Positions 38,250 to 50,494 of a stretch of DNA of 64,000 nucleotides are shown in pieces. Origin of the DNA: Hymenolepis diminuta (lineage: Eukaryota; Platyhelminthes; Cestoda; Cyclophyllidea; Hymenolepididae); NCBI GenBank assembly GCA_900708905.1, contig CAADRB010000061.1, positions 1,120,901 through 1,184,900 of the forward strand, given 5' to 3'. Position numbers and translations under genes: made by a program. The stretch's first letter is position 1, and each line of letters begins with the position of its first letter. A model generated the notes under the pieces. It saw nothing but the letters and a program-made list of their open reading frames with translations. It did not search any database and was not told where the DNA came from.

Positions 38250-39570
38250 GAAGTAGTTTTGAATTTAATGCCCCGCTTAAGTCAAAAAAACGTACTACAG
38301 TTTCAGTCGATGGCTTCCTGAATTAGAGCTCTTACATGAAGGATCGTCTGCTCTGTGGACACTGCAATATGAAATGCACAAGAAGTATTTATTGATTATT
38401 TGGTTATATGCAAGCATCTCTTAGACAATAGATACAAGATATTTCTCCAACGTATCAAGAAAATACTTCCTTGACTAGCTGAGTCAGTACTTGCACTCTT
38501 AATTTATAAATACTTAATACTTCAGCCTCTACTTGGGATCGGAGTAAGAACCGCTAAAATTGATAAGCTCAGACCGTAAGCCATTAGTTCTGGGACATTT
38601 CGGAGTTTTCAATGCTCTTTTGCTTGCTATTAATTCCTATAGTGTCAAGTTTGCATTCTGATTCATTTCCGCAGTATCTACGGTTAAATCAGATTGTAAT
38701 TAGTTAAGCACATTGTTCTGTAAGAGAGCTAGGATTAACAACAAAACTATTTCCTTTCGAATCAGACTATCTTCAAGGGGTTTCCTATAGAACTTTTCAC
38801 TGTGCGTTGTAAGCTTTTGTGGGTTCATTAATAACAAAAATTTTAAAATTTTAGCTAATTTTTCCTCTAATTTTATTCTGTTAGCATTCAGAGTAGGCGA
38901 GTTTGCTTTGTTTCTATGTGTTTTAGAGGATTCAAAGGATTGATCGGTTAACCACTGTTTTCGTAGCTGTTTCTTCTACAGCAATTTGGCACACAGATTT
39001 ACTTTAGCCATTTTATACCATGGCTTCAGTTTTCCAATTCCAGAGCAGTATATGTGACATGCTTTATCGCCAGTATCTGTAAAAACACTTGACATATCAT
39101 TTTATTCCAAGTTGTGTTTCGGCACCGTCTTTTCAAGCATTTCTTGGCATTGGTATTTATGCTTTTATGCAATTCTGTTGCCGAATTCTTCTCTGACTTA
39201 TATGTCTTTGTAACATTCTTTAATCCTAGGATTTGATGTAACCAAGCAATTATTAGATTTTGCTTTTGCTTCTCTCTCTTTCGCTTGTATATCAAGAAAT
39301 GTAACTTTATTTTCCGCGAAACAAGACAGAATCCCGGCCTATTCTTAATTGGCATCATGTGTGTCATATTTTATTAAATTTTTGAAAAAAGTATTGAAAG
39401 AGTAAATGTTGTTTCTCTTACAAAAGGTTAACAGGCGCATTCCATTGTCCTTATTCTCCACTGAGCCATATGATTTGCATGAGCATCCGGGCCAATTTGA
39501 TAGTTAAAAGCTTCCATAGTGATAATATTTTCACCCGAAGGAACATCCGATTGTTCATGAAAGGTTTCTA
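38250..39570 (-). mobile_element. RTE-like LINE retrotransposon relic (endonuclease and reverse transcriptase)
   Basis: Read on the minus strand, fragments of a non-LTR retrotransposon protein appear in the right order and spacing. First comes an endonuclease segment, MEAFNYQIGPDAHANHM (39517-39467), matching the 'GDFNAKIG' region of AP-type endonucleases. It is followed by a long lysine-rich stretch (39367-39026). Then comes DLTVDTAE (38690-38667), then ALKTPKCPRTNGLRSEL (about 38615-38565), matching the reverse-transcriptase motif 'LKNGKAPGxDxLxAEL'. Then RWRNILYLLSK (38452-38420) matches 'NWRGITLLS'. A 'GFRxxRSCxDQI'-like segment may follow near 38306-38366. Spacings (about 275 and 80 residues) fit the RTE clade. 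There are multiple stops and frame changes, so the element is dead. It lies between array modules A1 and B2, in the largest gap between neighbouring modules. Confidence 0.6.
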
Positions 39571-40360
39571 TTGGTTAAAGTAAAATTTGAAGAGTAATCC
39601 ATTGGCTCATGAAAGCCAGTAATATTCAGGAATGTATTATCAATATTAAATATAATTGTAGCTAACCGATTTGAAATAAGATTTGAATTCATGAGCCTGA
39701 TTTCGTGTATTATTGATGAAAAATGTAACAAAACTAATTGGTATGAAGTTATTTTGTATGCTCAGAATTATAAACAGTAAATTCGGGGATTAATTCAGTT
39801 TTTGCCATTTTAGCAGTTTAGTTTCTGTTAAAACGCCCCGTTGGATTCTACGAACAGGCAGTTCTTGCGTAGGAGATAAGCTATTTAGTTTGTTGTGAAA
39901 GACCAAACATTCCATGGTGATAGAATTCAGAGCTAATGTTTCTGATTTTTGCTTGAGTTACCATGTTCACATTTTCTGGAGAATAGCAATGTTTTCCTTT
40001 TAAAGCCTCTTTTATGGTGGCGCATTTTATTCAAATGAATAAAAATCCCATGAGTTTTGATGCATCTGTTATCAATTTGAAATGACTAGTCTATTTACAC
40101 TCAGTATCTCTGATTTACCCACCTTAATTTAGTCAGCTGTGGTTATTTCGTAGAAGAGTATTTTAGTCAGTTAGATAAATAATATGACCTCTAGAGAAGG
40201 TCGTAAAAGGGCAGTTTAGCCCTTGCACATTTTGTAAATGGGAAAACTCTGTATTGGAGGTCTAATCTTTAATAAACCTGAAGTGAGGTTTTTATTTATT
40301 CAATAGACAAATCACAGTTTCTATGAAACTCAAAAGCGGTTTTTTATTCAATATCTAGTA
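39571..40360. other. Upstream flank of the LINE relic
   Basis: This may include the degenerate 5' part of the LINE endonuclease on the minus strand, but I cannot align it with confidence. No other gene is seen. Confidence 0.4.
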
Positions 40361-40364
40361 AATT

Positions 40365-40600
40365 TCACAACATTAAGTTTTGCTTCCGATTTAAACAAAT
40401 ATTGTGCTTCAATCCGTAAACCGCAACTTTTCTGTTGCCACTGTCGATATCTAATTCTTGGGCATGACACACTTTCACAAGCAATATCTCTTGAAGGAAT
40501 TCTAATTGTGAAATACCGGCTAAAAATTCGAATGTCTGTGAGAATGAAATATCATAACAAAGTAACCAAATCACTAACTAAGCCACCACTTGAAAAAATA
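40365..40600 (-). pseudogene. Module B, copy 2
   Basis: A 69-codon minus-strand frame with GISQLEFLQEILL followed by HAQELDIDSGNRKVAVYGL. It aligns with copy 1 (GLPQLKFFQEALC), copy 4 (IGNVQELGKINVNRGEIM) and copy 6 (NVQILDISNDSRNKV). DNA identity to copy 1 is clear over about 150 bases (for example TTCCTTCAAGAGATATTGC versus TTCTTTCAAGAGGCATTATG in minus sense). The reading frame through the D-I-x-N segment is shared by copies 2, 5 and 6, which favours a coding origin. Confidence 0.4.
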
Positions 40601-40609
40601 CACCGTTAG

Positions 40610-41830
40610 ACATAGGGTGACCTAGGCGATCCAAATTTATTTAAGTAAAGGGAGACCACAAAAGCCAAACGACGCTCTGATTATACATTAAGAACTTTCA
40701 TACTCCACTGGAATACAAATGGATATAATTTTTCTTGAAAGATTTTCTGGACAAATATAGATATGGCGAAAGATGGATAATAGTAGAACTGAAAATGTAT
40801 TTATGAATAACCGCACTTAATATGCTTTGTAAACTGGAAGTTATATCACTTTATTTAATAAATATTTCTATCCAAAATCCGATGATCTTTTGTTCTTAGA
40901 CAGTAATATTCAAAAGATGCAGAAAAATTGTGGTTAGAAATAATCATAACCGATTTTTTTCCCAAATGAATATTTTGTGGAATAAAAGTTACAGATGCTG
41001 AATGAAACCAAATGAAACTAAGTTTGCAAAATCCGATTGGATATATCTTTAGATAAGATATACTACAGGATACGCAAAACAACAGACTCCAAAGCACTTT
41101 GATTTAATTGGCACTTATCATCCAACGAAATTATTTTAAGAATATTTGAAGCATTAACCTACTACATACTCTGATAATAATTAGAAATAATAGAGTAAGT
41201 TCATGTTCCATTCTATTCATTTGAGGAATTTTACTTTGAGCAATGTGCTCCATTTTGTTATAAAATCATCTTTATTCAACAAAGATGCAGTTAAGAAATA
41301 TTGATCGATGGGATTTTATAAGATTTAATTTGATGTGTAAGTATATAAAGGACATAATAAGGTGCTCTTAATCTATTAACATTAATGTGAATACACTTAT
41401 AATTATGAAAATTTCATTTAAAACTCTTCTATTTCGACAGTTCAATATCTATTTCAATGTGACACCCTTCCTATCTCTACAGAGCAAATTGAATAATTAT
41501 ACCGGATCACATGTTCGAATTTTTTAACTAGTGAATATATTTTGTACCTTTGTAAATAAATAAGGTTATGATAATAATTATCATTGCTAATTGATACCTA
41601 TAAATATTTTGATTTTCTTTTTAAACTAGCAGATTTGTTGGTTTCGATCTAATATAGATTTATTCAGATTCTACTCTATCCTTATTATCTATCAAAACTG
41701 TCCCTAATTCCTCATGAGAATATGGAATTTGAAATCCTAATTTAATTCGTAATTTGTAAAATTTATCTTTTATTTGCGTCAATATTTGACAACTAAGTTT
41801 GAAATTACCCGAATAAAATGGAAATAAAGT
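40610..41830. other. Spacer of the array
   Basis: AT-rich sequence between B2 and A2. The minus-strand frame 40855-41097 (80 codons) has no counterpart in other units and is not supported. Confidence 0.5.
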
Positions 41831-41831
41831 T

Positions 41832-42105
41832 CTCCTTGTGAAATATTGCCCTGGGTCTGTGAGCATGCGATGGAGAAGGGATGCTCACTCTTTCTTGCTG
41901 AGAAGGTACTTTTGCTCTGCCGAAAAAGGTTTATATCACAAGCGATCGTCTATGCGAGGTCTATATCCCTTGTTTTACTCTTCGATAATGGCGTCACACG
42001 AACAAACTCGCTGTGAGTCATATACTTTGGAGAAATTTAATCATTCTTTATTATAGATTATGAATTTACTTTTTCACTGGGTTTGTTCAACAAATACTCA
42101 AATCA
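41832..42105 (-). pseudogene. Module A, copy 2
   Basis: Contains the full set of A blocks on the plus strand: GTGAAATATTGCCCTGGG, AGCATGCGATGGAGAAGGGA, GATGCTCACTC, GCGATCGTCTATG, CACACGAACAAACTCGCTGT with GAGTCA, and TTATAGATTATGAATTTAC. On the minus strand it reads RIDDRL and KYLLSKKE and, in another frame, VSIPSPS. These parallel VDDH and VSISSP in copy 1. The plus-strand frame 41838-42056 inside it is a shadow. Confidence 0.4.
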
Positions 42106-42469
42106 TAACCTTTATTTTGTCATAATATGTTTCTTTTTCATTCTGAATTCATTATCACATTTATAAGTCTATCACTTTCATGATCAATTTATTACTATCA
42201 CTTACAAAGGCTTCAGTTTTATTCCTCTGGTATAATAATGTGATCTAATTTTGTAAATAAACAAAAAATGTTGATAATCAATTGAATTCTAAACATATTT
42301 CGCGAAAATGTAGTACCTCAAAACAGATACTTATAATTAAATGGAGGAAAATTTGCCAAATTTTTTAAAAACAATCATCAATATCTTGTTAACATTATTA
42401 GGAGGTCTATGGAAAACTCTACATTATATGTCTTTGGTCTTTTATTGTTATTCATAAAAAGAGTATTTA

Positions 42470-42710
42470 ATGTAACCAGCGAAGGACCCTTACTTTTCTT
42501 CGTTATCATTGTTGATATTTAGTTATTGAGAATTCTCAATTTTACGAGCATTTACTCCAAGTGTGGGAGGCCCAAAGGAAAGAGGTAACGGTGGGATGGG
42601 ACATCCTAACAAAGCTGTCAACTGACTAATTTCCTCGACATTTTGACATGCGCATACTAAGTAGCAACTATGCAAGCAATCAGAAAGCCCTGTCACTTAG
42701 AAGATAACGA
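42470..42710 (-). pseudogene. Module B, copy 5
   Basis: Plus-strand hallmark GTGTGGGAGGCCC (42560-42572), as in copy 1 (TTGTGGGAGGCCC) and copy 4 (TTGTGGGAGGGC). The minus-strand translation gives ISQLTALLGCPIPPLPL, then GPPTLGVNARKIE and INNDNEEK, all alignable with the other copies. It starts only about 0.4 kb after module A2, so this unit is short and may have lost its G module by deletion. Confidence 0.4.
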
Positions 42711-42714
42711 TAAA

Positions 42715-43850
42715 TTGAATTTTAACTTATAATATCTAAAATAATTCTTTGCAATATTGCCGTTTGTTGAAAGTAGCACTATTTATAACTTTTACAAAAT
42801 TATGATTGAACAGACCCCTTAAAGATGACACACAAGTGTTGTGGCTCCCAGATAATTAATTGAAATTTTATGTGGACTATTTATGTCATAAAATGGAGTC
42901 ATAATTGCCTCCAAAAGTTTGAATCAGTCGTTTAAAGAAACTAACTTCTAAATCTGACGGGATTGAATATGTTAGATCAGCAAAAAAGAGCTATCGATGA
43001 ACTGCTATTGAACTTAACATACCCTGACCGACCATGAGGAGGACAGGGAGATTTAATGTCACTGAAGGGTTACCAGTAGTGTATTTGCTATTCATGCTAA
43101 AGCATCTAGTTGTCTCTCCTATTCCATTTATTTGTGCTAAAAGGATGAATTAACTTAAAAAAAAACAATTTATTCAAATTTGAATGCAGTAATTCTACAT
43201 GTTTCTGAAAATCTCCATGCGTTCGATTTTAAATGAAACCAAAAGGTTAAAGAAATTGATGCTCACAACTAAAGAGGATGTATAAAAATGGCATTTTACT
43301 TACTTACATCATCCACCCTGTTTCATTGAAATCTACTAAATGCGAAATCTACATTCAATTTACTTCTATTCAGATAACTTTAATTCCTTGAAAATAGAAT
43401 ACATCGAAATGCTAATTACATTTTACATTTATTTCTGCCAGTCATTTTTTTACCACCGCTCGTCATGTTGTGTTTTTTGTAATGCAATTATTGACAGTTC
43501 ATATCCGCTCCTTTCATTTTCATCATGAGTCATTTTGGGGAAAATTTTTAAAAATGCTGGCAAATATTTCAGTTTAATATATACAAAAGATGAAGATCGG
43601 GATGCAAAATATTTTCCTACCGTTATCTGATTTATCAAACCTATTAGCTAAATGCAGCATATTTATGTCACCAAGAGATTAAGAGCCTAACTGTGATATT
43701 TTTCCACTGATAATAATCTTAACAATTGAATACACCAGATTATTGCAAAGTTGGACAAGAAAAGGGTGTTTAAGAGTGAATAATCGTTAGCACAAAGTTG
43801 AATTTTATGAGCACACCCTGTCGAAAGTCATTTACTAATTACGAGTTTGC
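42715..43850. other. Spacer of the array
   Basis: AT-rich. Frames 43340-43528 plus and 43450-43638 minus overlap each other, have no counterparts in other units and are unrecognised. Confidence 0.5.
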
Positions 43851-43857
43851 ATGTTTA

Positions 43858-44185
43858 TTAGGCAAATAAAAGCCTCGTTTTGCATATCGCGCAGGGCAAG
43901 TGGACACGCGATGTTTTCGTGTGAAAGATATGTTCGCACTTCTCCTTGGCAGGAAAGGTCTTTTTAATGTTTAAAAAAATATAATATCGCACTTGGTCCT
44001 CTACAACAACCGTTTTTCGCCTTATTTTTTTGCTTTTCATGAAAACAATGGGGTCACATAAAAAATTTTACAGTGAGTCAGAAAATTTGAAGGAAAAACC
44101 TCCCTATCCCTGTAAGCAATAAATCATGAGAATTTCATTTTATACTGAATTTCCTAAACAATCACACAAACAGATTCTCCGGTTC
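43858..44185 (-). pseudogene. Module A, copy 3
   Basis: A 60-codon minus-strand frame (43858-44040) covers the head. It starts from the GGCAAATAAAAGCCTC block that corresponds to AGCAAATAAAATCCTC in copy 4. The tail at 44070-44180 (ACAGTGAGTCA, then AATAAATCATGAGAATTTCA, ATACTGAATTTCCTAAAC and ACAAACAGATT) matches copy 4 almost block by block. The head is more diverged than the tail. Confidence 0.4.
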
Positions 44186-44189
44186 GCTA

Positions 44190-45150
44190 AAACAGTGCAA
44201 TAGCTGTTGATTTTATGACTGACTCTACTTTCAGAATATTTTCAATCAGATCAAATTAATCTAAAATCAATGCATTTAATACATTCCTGATTTATTAAAA
44301 GTGAAAATTTAAAAGAAAATAAAACTTTCGTACCGAATTTCAGTATATAGAATAAAATGTTTAATTAAAGAAATTTATAATATGTTATCAGAATTTAAGA
44401 TGAATCAATATCTTAAAAAGCATTTTTTCGGAGAATTCGAGCAATAGAACGTATGAGTTGATGCTGTAAATGTATAAATTATAACTATTCAACTATTTAA
44501 CGCAAATAACGCTTAAACGGGAGTGTGACTTCCACAAACTTATTTAAAATTGGTTTCTTTTGGAAGTATCCTACATTTAAACATATATAACTTGGTTTAT
44601 AGGACGCCGAATTGACGGCGATGCTCTTGAAAGCCAGCAAAGTTGTAATTACGAACTAGTCCTCTAAAGCTAAGACTTATAAAAGTTACCGCTAGTTAAA
44701 AGCATTATTTACATTTATTGTAATAAAAAACTTAGATCTTATATTGGTGAACCACACACAATCATTTTTGAAACATAGGTCATTTAGAAAGACATGTACG
44801 ACGTTTTCAAGTTAAAGGACATCATGATTATTTTTCGTCTTCCCAAAATACTGTAGATGCATATGATTAGACTATATATAATATTCTCCAAAGTAATGAT
44901 GACGCTCCATTATTTAATAGCTCTAAGGATAAAATTAACCTTCAATTGGAATGAAAGATAGCATAAGTTGTTTTTAATAAAACCATTAATGGATAATTGG
45001 ATTGAGTAATGGAGTACTTGTGAATCCTGACTCATTAAAGCCCTTGCTGAATTTATTTGTTTACAAAACCCTCAAGCAGTAAAGAATCAATCTGTTTGGT
45101 TTGGAATAATTGTTTAAATACTGTCTCTATGAATCCTCTTTCGAATTTAA
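44190..45150. other. Spacer of the array
   Basis: AT-rich sequence between A3 and G1. No gene is seen. Confidence 0.5.
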
Positions 45151-45154
45151 TTGA

Positions 45155-45250
45155 AACCGATTAGGGCATCTGCGCAGATGCAGAATTTATTTATCACCAA
45201 ACGGGGAATCTTCACAGCGACCAGAAATAAGACTAAAATAAATATGGTTG
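45155..45250 (-). pseudogene. Module G, copy 1 (hydrophobic segment)
   Basis: On the minus strand it reads LFLVAVKIPRLVINKFC followed by ADALIGFN. Copy 2 gives FSFSVTVKILKLTLNEFC and AKALI. Copy 3 gives FILFFNSLVNENEFFIP and AELICFN. The first part is hydrophobic enough for a membrane segment. In minus sense the module follows TTTATTTTAG, a good splice-acceptor sequence, seen only in this copy. It lies about 230 bases from module B3. The similarity extends downstream in plus sense (TTTTAGTATTCA shared with copy 2). Confidence 0.35.
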
Positions 45251-45479
45251 TAAGAATTTTAAAAAAATTGAAATTATATTATTCTCTTACAGCCTAATGA
45301 TAGGTAGAATACTTTTAGTATTCAGTTTCTGTATGAGCGTATACACTATGTTTAATAGATTTATCAAATGGACTTTTGAGTGTTTACTAATTATGAGGCT
45401 ATCAACGAACAGCCACCAATGACTGCTGTCCATTAAAGAAGAATTAAAAATTCAATATTAAATAAAAACATTTAATATG

Positions 45480-45700
45480 CTATGATAAAAAGGCTTTTTA
45501 ACAATGAGAATACATTAATTCTGGGCATTATTGTAAATAACACTATTTTCACCAAAACCAAATATAATTTATTCTTCTCGGATGTGGTGACTTTAACCCA
45601 ACTGTTGGAAATTCCCTATTTCACACATACTACCTCTTCAACAAATTCCAACCACAGGAGGTCCATGTAAAAAGGAGAGAGTGTTAAGGCAAACGATATA
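45480..45700 (-). pseudogene. Module B, copy 3
   Basis: In minus sense it reads LWLEFVEEVVCVK, a stop, then GISNSWVKVTTSEKNK. This aligns with GLPQLKFFQEALC and downstream sequence of copy 1. The plus-strand block CAACAAATTCCAACCACAGG with AGGTCC corresponds to CAACAAATTCCAGTTGTGGG in copy 4. At least one stop interrupts the frame. Confidence 0.4.
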
Positions 45701-45709
45701 TTTTGGCAA

Positions 45710-46130
45710 ATGTACCAAATATACAAATAGCCATGAACAATCAGCAATCATCCAGCTCTCAAAAGGTCACATAAACATTACTTACAAATAAAATCAAATT
45801 AATGAATTTAACACCCTTTTTTCATTTAAATTGAATTAAAGTTTTATAACTCTAATAAACAGGAGTTTCTTCAATCCAATTTTGAGTTTTCAAATTCTAA
45901 ATAAAGTTATTTTTCTTGTGATCAGGACAAATGTCAAAATATCTCAACAATAAGCGTTATATTTGCCTTAAGTTATTATTTAAGTTCGTGAAGATTGATA
46001 AATAAATAGGAGTAGATACATTTTTTTATTTACGTTGCATTTTTGGAAAAAAATAATATTTACAAAATCGAGCATCTAATGAAAGTCCAAGACACTAAAT
46101 TGGCATTCGCTGATTTGAAAGCAAATAAAA
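45710..46130. other. Spacer of the array
   Basis: AT-rich sequence. No gene is seen. Confidence 0.5.
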
Positions 46131-46400
46131 TCCTCTTCAAGAAATCCTGGGCTGAGTAAGCAAGCATGCAATGAAATCACGAGGAAAGGAGTGCCCACCC
46201 CACACACTTTTCCCTCGTCAAAAGCCCAATATAACTCATGATCGTCTGCTCCACCATTTCCTTTCCTTATTGTGTTCACTCGAACAAATCCACAGTGACT
46301 CACGCGCAGTGGAGGAATTAAATCCCCATTTCTCGCAGATTATAAATCATGTAAATTTAATTTTGCATTGAATTTGTTAAACGTATGGACAAACAGATTT
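46076..46400 (-). pseudogene. Module A, copy 4
   Basis: A 75-codon minus-strand frame (46076-46303), one of the best preserved A copies. It contains GADDHELYWAFDEGKVCGV, then LVISLHACLLSPGFLEED. The corresponding residues in other copies are VDDH (copy 1), IDDR (copy 2) and CDEH (copy 8). The non-coding tail extends to about 46400 with AGATTATAAATCATGTAAAT and TGCATTGAATTTGTTAAAC. There is no signal peptide and no recognised domain. Confidence 0.45.
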
Positions 46401-46404
46401 CGTA

Positions 46405-47100
46405 ATTATTTCAATTTTTTATAACAATTCTTATAAACTTAACAAAAACACGTATTGGCTTTTGTTAAAATAGTTTTGTAAATCTACAAAGGCGAAATAC
46501 GCGGTTTAGAAGTCAGTCTTTCAGAAGGATGAAATAACATGTGGAAATGGGAAACCTAATTCTAATAGAGTATATAAGGAGGTACTTTGGAATAAGCAGT
46601 TCTCAAAGGAACAGGATCACCGGTTATAATGAGCGGAAGTATTTGCCATACTCCTTCTTAAGTCTGCTTTACAAGTTTGAAATTTTTTTTATGCCCACTA
46701 ATGATAAATTACAACTCAAAAAAATGTTGGAATAAGACGAACTGTTTTCTGGTTAAAGTGAGAAATATGCGGATATCATGAACGAAAGCATTTAAAATTT
46801 CTCGGAAAATATGCTAAAGTTTTGGCAATTTTAGCCAAAAATGAAATAAATATCTTCCAGAAATGCTTGAACCTCCATCTTCGTGAACTTGTCAGTAAAT
46901 AACTCTGAAAATTAGACCAGTGTTGAATAAAACTGATCATTTCTATGATATGCATTACGAGAATACACGTTGTGTTTAGTGAATTACTCCGTAAATTATA
47001 ATTTATTGACAATTTTTTAATAAAAATTTTTACTTTACTCAAGCAAAAATTATTCGATTACTCTATGAATCAAATTATGTTTTGATAAATAATTTAAAAT
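46405..47100. other. Interior of the 46.1-47.7 kb unit
   Basis: Between A4 and G2. Two frames (46541-46735 plus and 46776-47042 minus) have no clear counterpart in the other units, although a TTTTGTAAAT(C/A)(T/A)ACAAA block near 46480 recurs near 42255. Not supported as genes. Confidence 0.4.
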
Positions 47101-47104
47101 TAAA

Positions 47105-47195
47105 TTAAATCAAATTAATGCCTTTGCTGGGATGCAAAATTCATTTAACGTCAATTTGAGAATTTTGACGGTGACCGAGAATGAGAACAAAATTA
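47105..47195 (-). pseudogene. Module G, copy 2 (hydrophobic segment)
   Basis: The plus-strand block GGGATGCAAAATTCATTTAA corresponds to GCAGATGCAGAATTTATTTA in copy 1 and CAGGGATGAAGAATTCGTTT in copy 3. On the minus strand it reads FSFSVTVKILKLTLNEFC followed by AKALI. It lies about 150 bases from module B4, the same order and similar spacing as in the other two units. Confidence 0.35.
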
Positions 47196-47339
47196 TGCAT
47201 GAAACACTTCAAAAGTGATATCGTATTTACTTCTTACAACCGACTACTAAAAAAATTATTTTTAGTATTCATTTGTAATAAAACGCATTCTGTGCCTCTA
47301 GCAGTCTTATCTAAGGGAAGGTGATTGTTAAATAGTTAA

Positions 47340-47721
47340 AGAGATGTTAATCAACATTCAACAGCGATCGTGCTCAGCCAAAGAATCGTCAAACATAAAT
47401 GTAAAGATTATATTTATCATATTCAATAAACTCATTCTACGTGCATTTGTACATAACATTCTTTTCCAACGTCCATTTCCACAAAAGCAAGCCAAAATAT
47501 ATATCATTATTTCTCCTCTGTTGACGTTTATTTTACCCAACTCTTGGACGTTCCCAATTTTGCACACAATATCTCCAACAAATTCCAGTTGTGGGAGGGC
47601 AGCAAAAAAATGAAGGGGGACATACTATCCATTTGGACAAAGCGACCAACTTACTAATTATCCCGCCAGTTTGACGCACACAAACAGCTAAGCACATAAT
47701 CAGACATCTTCTGTCTTTCAA
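47340..47721 (-). pseudogene. Module B, copy 4
   Basis: Two overlapping minus-strand frames (47533-47721 and 47358-47567) together span the module, showing a frameshift in between. The first gives ISKLVALSKWIVCPPSF, as in copy 1. The second gives IGNVQELGKINVNRGEIM, as in copy 2 (HAQELDIDSGNRKV). This split is direct evidence that the copy is broken. Confidence 0.45.
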
Positions 47722-47724
47722 AAG

Positions 47725-49840
47725 ATTACCATCTTAAGAGGCTTAAGTGATTTTAATATTTAAATAAAGCAAAACTTGAATACTCAAGAAAAAATAAAGA
47801 AATTTGATAAAAAATTCTTTGGATTCACACTTCTGCTAGGGCATAAAATTTTATTGGATAATTCTATTATACCTCCTCTGAAACAAAACTATTCAACCTA
47901 ATGAAATCAAACAACTCAGTTTCGTTTGTGACCTACATTTAAAAAGATGACATATTCTAGTCTGGAACTCTAAAATCTATTAATATTTCATATTCTTTAC
48001 AAATGAGTTACTTGTAGACAAAGAATTAGCTGTGAAAAAATGATACATTTGCGAAAAGTCTCTTACTAGTTTAAGAAAAATAAAGATGTATTAGGTTTAC
48101 AGAATTTTATAAGAAGTTGATCACAAATTTGTCCGTTCAAAAACAGTTAAATCAGTGCTAAAATCGACATGTGGAATGAAAAAATATTGTGCATTGTGTA
48201 AATATATCTGCCCGTAATCTGATTATTTACAACTTCTAAGGAAATATTATTTTTTGACATAATAAAAATAACTCACAGGTTATTATTAATCTTCTGTGTT
48301 TCTCATATCAAATTGTATTAAGACTGGAGTTCCTTTAAGTTGAAAATAAGGCAAATCGATAAATTATTATAACAGTTGCGAGTGATTTATAAAATGTAGA
48401 ATATAGGAAATATTTCATTCTCTTATCCTCTACTCAAAATTTGACCAATGCGCGAGTAAAAATGTTCCGATTTTATAGTCATTAATTTATCAATGCAAAA
48501 TCTTATGAATAATTAAAGGGAAGATCGACCTCTTATTTGAAAATTTAATCCAATCGTCTAGTTCATGTCATTCAATCATTTTTCTAAACATATGGATCAA
48601 CTTTAGGTACTTTTAATACCCGTTATACTGTAAAAGATTGGAAGAAAAATAACGGCAGAATTTATACGTAAAATGTCTTATAAGTATTTGCCAAAATTTG
48701 AGTAAAAGTTTTGAATTTACCAGTAAATTTTCTTTACTCTTTAACTCTAGAATTAAATAATAATATTTAAGCAGGCATTTTTGAACTTAGATATAAAATT
48801 TGTCAATTCATCTTTAAATGTACATAAATATATAATTCTCATTATAGCTGATCGTTTCTGAACTATCAGGCTGTGTCAGTATATCCTATCTTTGTCATCT
48901 CCATCCTGTGGATGTGAAAAAATTTTAAATACGCTGACGAATTGTTCACTCTAAAATAATAAATAATTGATTTTAAATATCTTGAACATAAATCCATTAA
49001 GGAATTGAGATCAAGTCTTGAATTCGTTGTAAAGTGCTTCCATTGAGGAAAATATGGGCAAAAAACTGTTATTCGAAATGATAAAGTAAGAATTTTTTAC
49101 TTTGAGTTGAATATTTACGTCATTATAACAAAACATAAGAGTTTTGCCGATTTTTACTGCTCTTTGGGTTCAGATATTCTTTCCTGATAAAAACATAGTT
49201 TTTCTCGAACAATACTGGTGTTGATAATGAAAACAAAATATTTTAACAGATTGTACGCTAAAAATTTACTTGTGGACTAAAGTATGGCACCCCAATGATG
49301 CCCATAAAATATTTTTCTGATAGAGTAAAAAAATTTATTTTCACTTAAAATCACTTTTGAAATCACATTTTTATATAATTTGAATGAAATACACCTTGTT
49401 GAATACGTTGAATATATTAAGAGTGCTGAGGTCAACCCCAAGATTTGCAAAATCTAATTCAGGAAATTTCATTTATTAAGAAAATTTATGCTCTCGTTGA
49501 TTAACATTTTTTGACAATCTCATGCCATGCTTCTTTTCTCTTTCAATCATTTCATTTATGAGTGATCACAAGGAACGCTTTAAGTGCTTTATGTCGAAAT
49601 GTTTACTAAAAACAGGTCAGACAGAAATAAAGTATATTCTGCTTTGCTGTTTTGGTTTTTATCTACCTAAGGTCAAAATAAATCAATACAGTAATATGAC
49701 AAAGCACATCTGAATCAATTCATTTCAGAGATTTACCAAAATGTGCGGAATATTCTTGACTGTTCTAAGGCACAAGAACTTTGAATGAAATAATGAAGTG
49801 ATTGTTAATATTTAGTAGAAGAATTTCGTTTAAGTATGAC
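47725..49840. other. Spacer of the array
   Basis: AT-rich sequence without supported gene. The frame 49522-49713 (plus) is unrecognised and unsupported. Confidence 0.5.
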
Positions 49841-50170
49841 TAAATTTCGATTTTCATACGTTTATTGCAATAAAAAAACATGTTAACGTGTTGCATAGGA
49901 GAGCATATATTGAGTAGACAATAAATGGACGTTTCATCCCTCCATTTTCCTAAAAATGACTGCTCATCTGTCACATAATAACACTCATATAATATTTGGC
50001 GGTCTAATTCACTTTCTTCATTCCATGTACACTTCATGATAACAATGATATTGCACGAATAAATTTACTGCGTGTAGGTAAATTTGGAGATTTGTTTCCT
50101 GTTCTAGAGATTACAAATTGCATGAATACAAATTTGAGCTGAATTTACTTTACAAACACGCCAACTAAAT
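49840..50170 (-). pseudogene. Module A, copy 5
   Basis: A 65-codon minus-strand frame (49840-50037) covers the head. The tail at 50045-50165 shares the CACGAATAAATTTACTGCGTG, TTTGGAGATTTG, GAGATTACAAATTGCATGAA and GAGCTGAATTTAC blocks with the other copies. The coding-like head is more diverged than in copies 1, 2 and 4. A short tandem motif (TATGTACAA, three times) follows at 50348-50385. Confidence 0.35.
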
Positions 50171-50330
50171 CTTTAATTCGGAAAGACTATAGTCTTCCCC
50201 TCTAATGCAGTGAATGAATAATTTAGCATTTCATATAGAAATTCGTTTCATCGCTTATTAGACAACTGACCATTAAAAATTCAGTGGAATTTTGCCAAAA
50301 ATCATATTGTACAGCCAGATATTTTCAAAT

Positions 50331-50386
50331 ATAATATATATACATATATATGTACAACGTATGTACAAGACATTTATGTACAAGAG
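50331..50386. repeat. AT run and TATGTACAA triplicate
   Basis: An alternating AT stretch (50331-50352) passes into three imperfectly spaced copies of TATGTACAA. This is simple local duplication, with no function suggested. Confidence 0.7.
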
Positions 50387-50494
50387 GTGTAGGGTATCTG
50401 AGAGCACTTACATTTATGCAATTCAAACTAACCCGATAATAATCAGTATATTTTTATATCAAAAGATCTCATCGTAGATACTAGTATAACTAAT

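Noticed and set aside
41838..42056. Plus-strand frame in module A copy 2 as a gene
   Set aside because: It is a shadow. The peptide similarity among A copies is on the minus strand.
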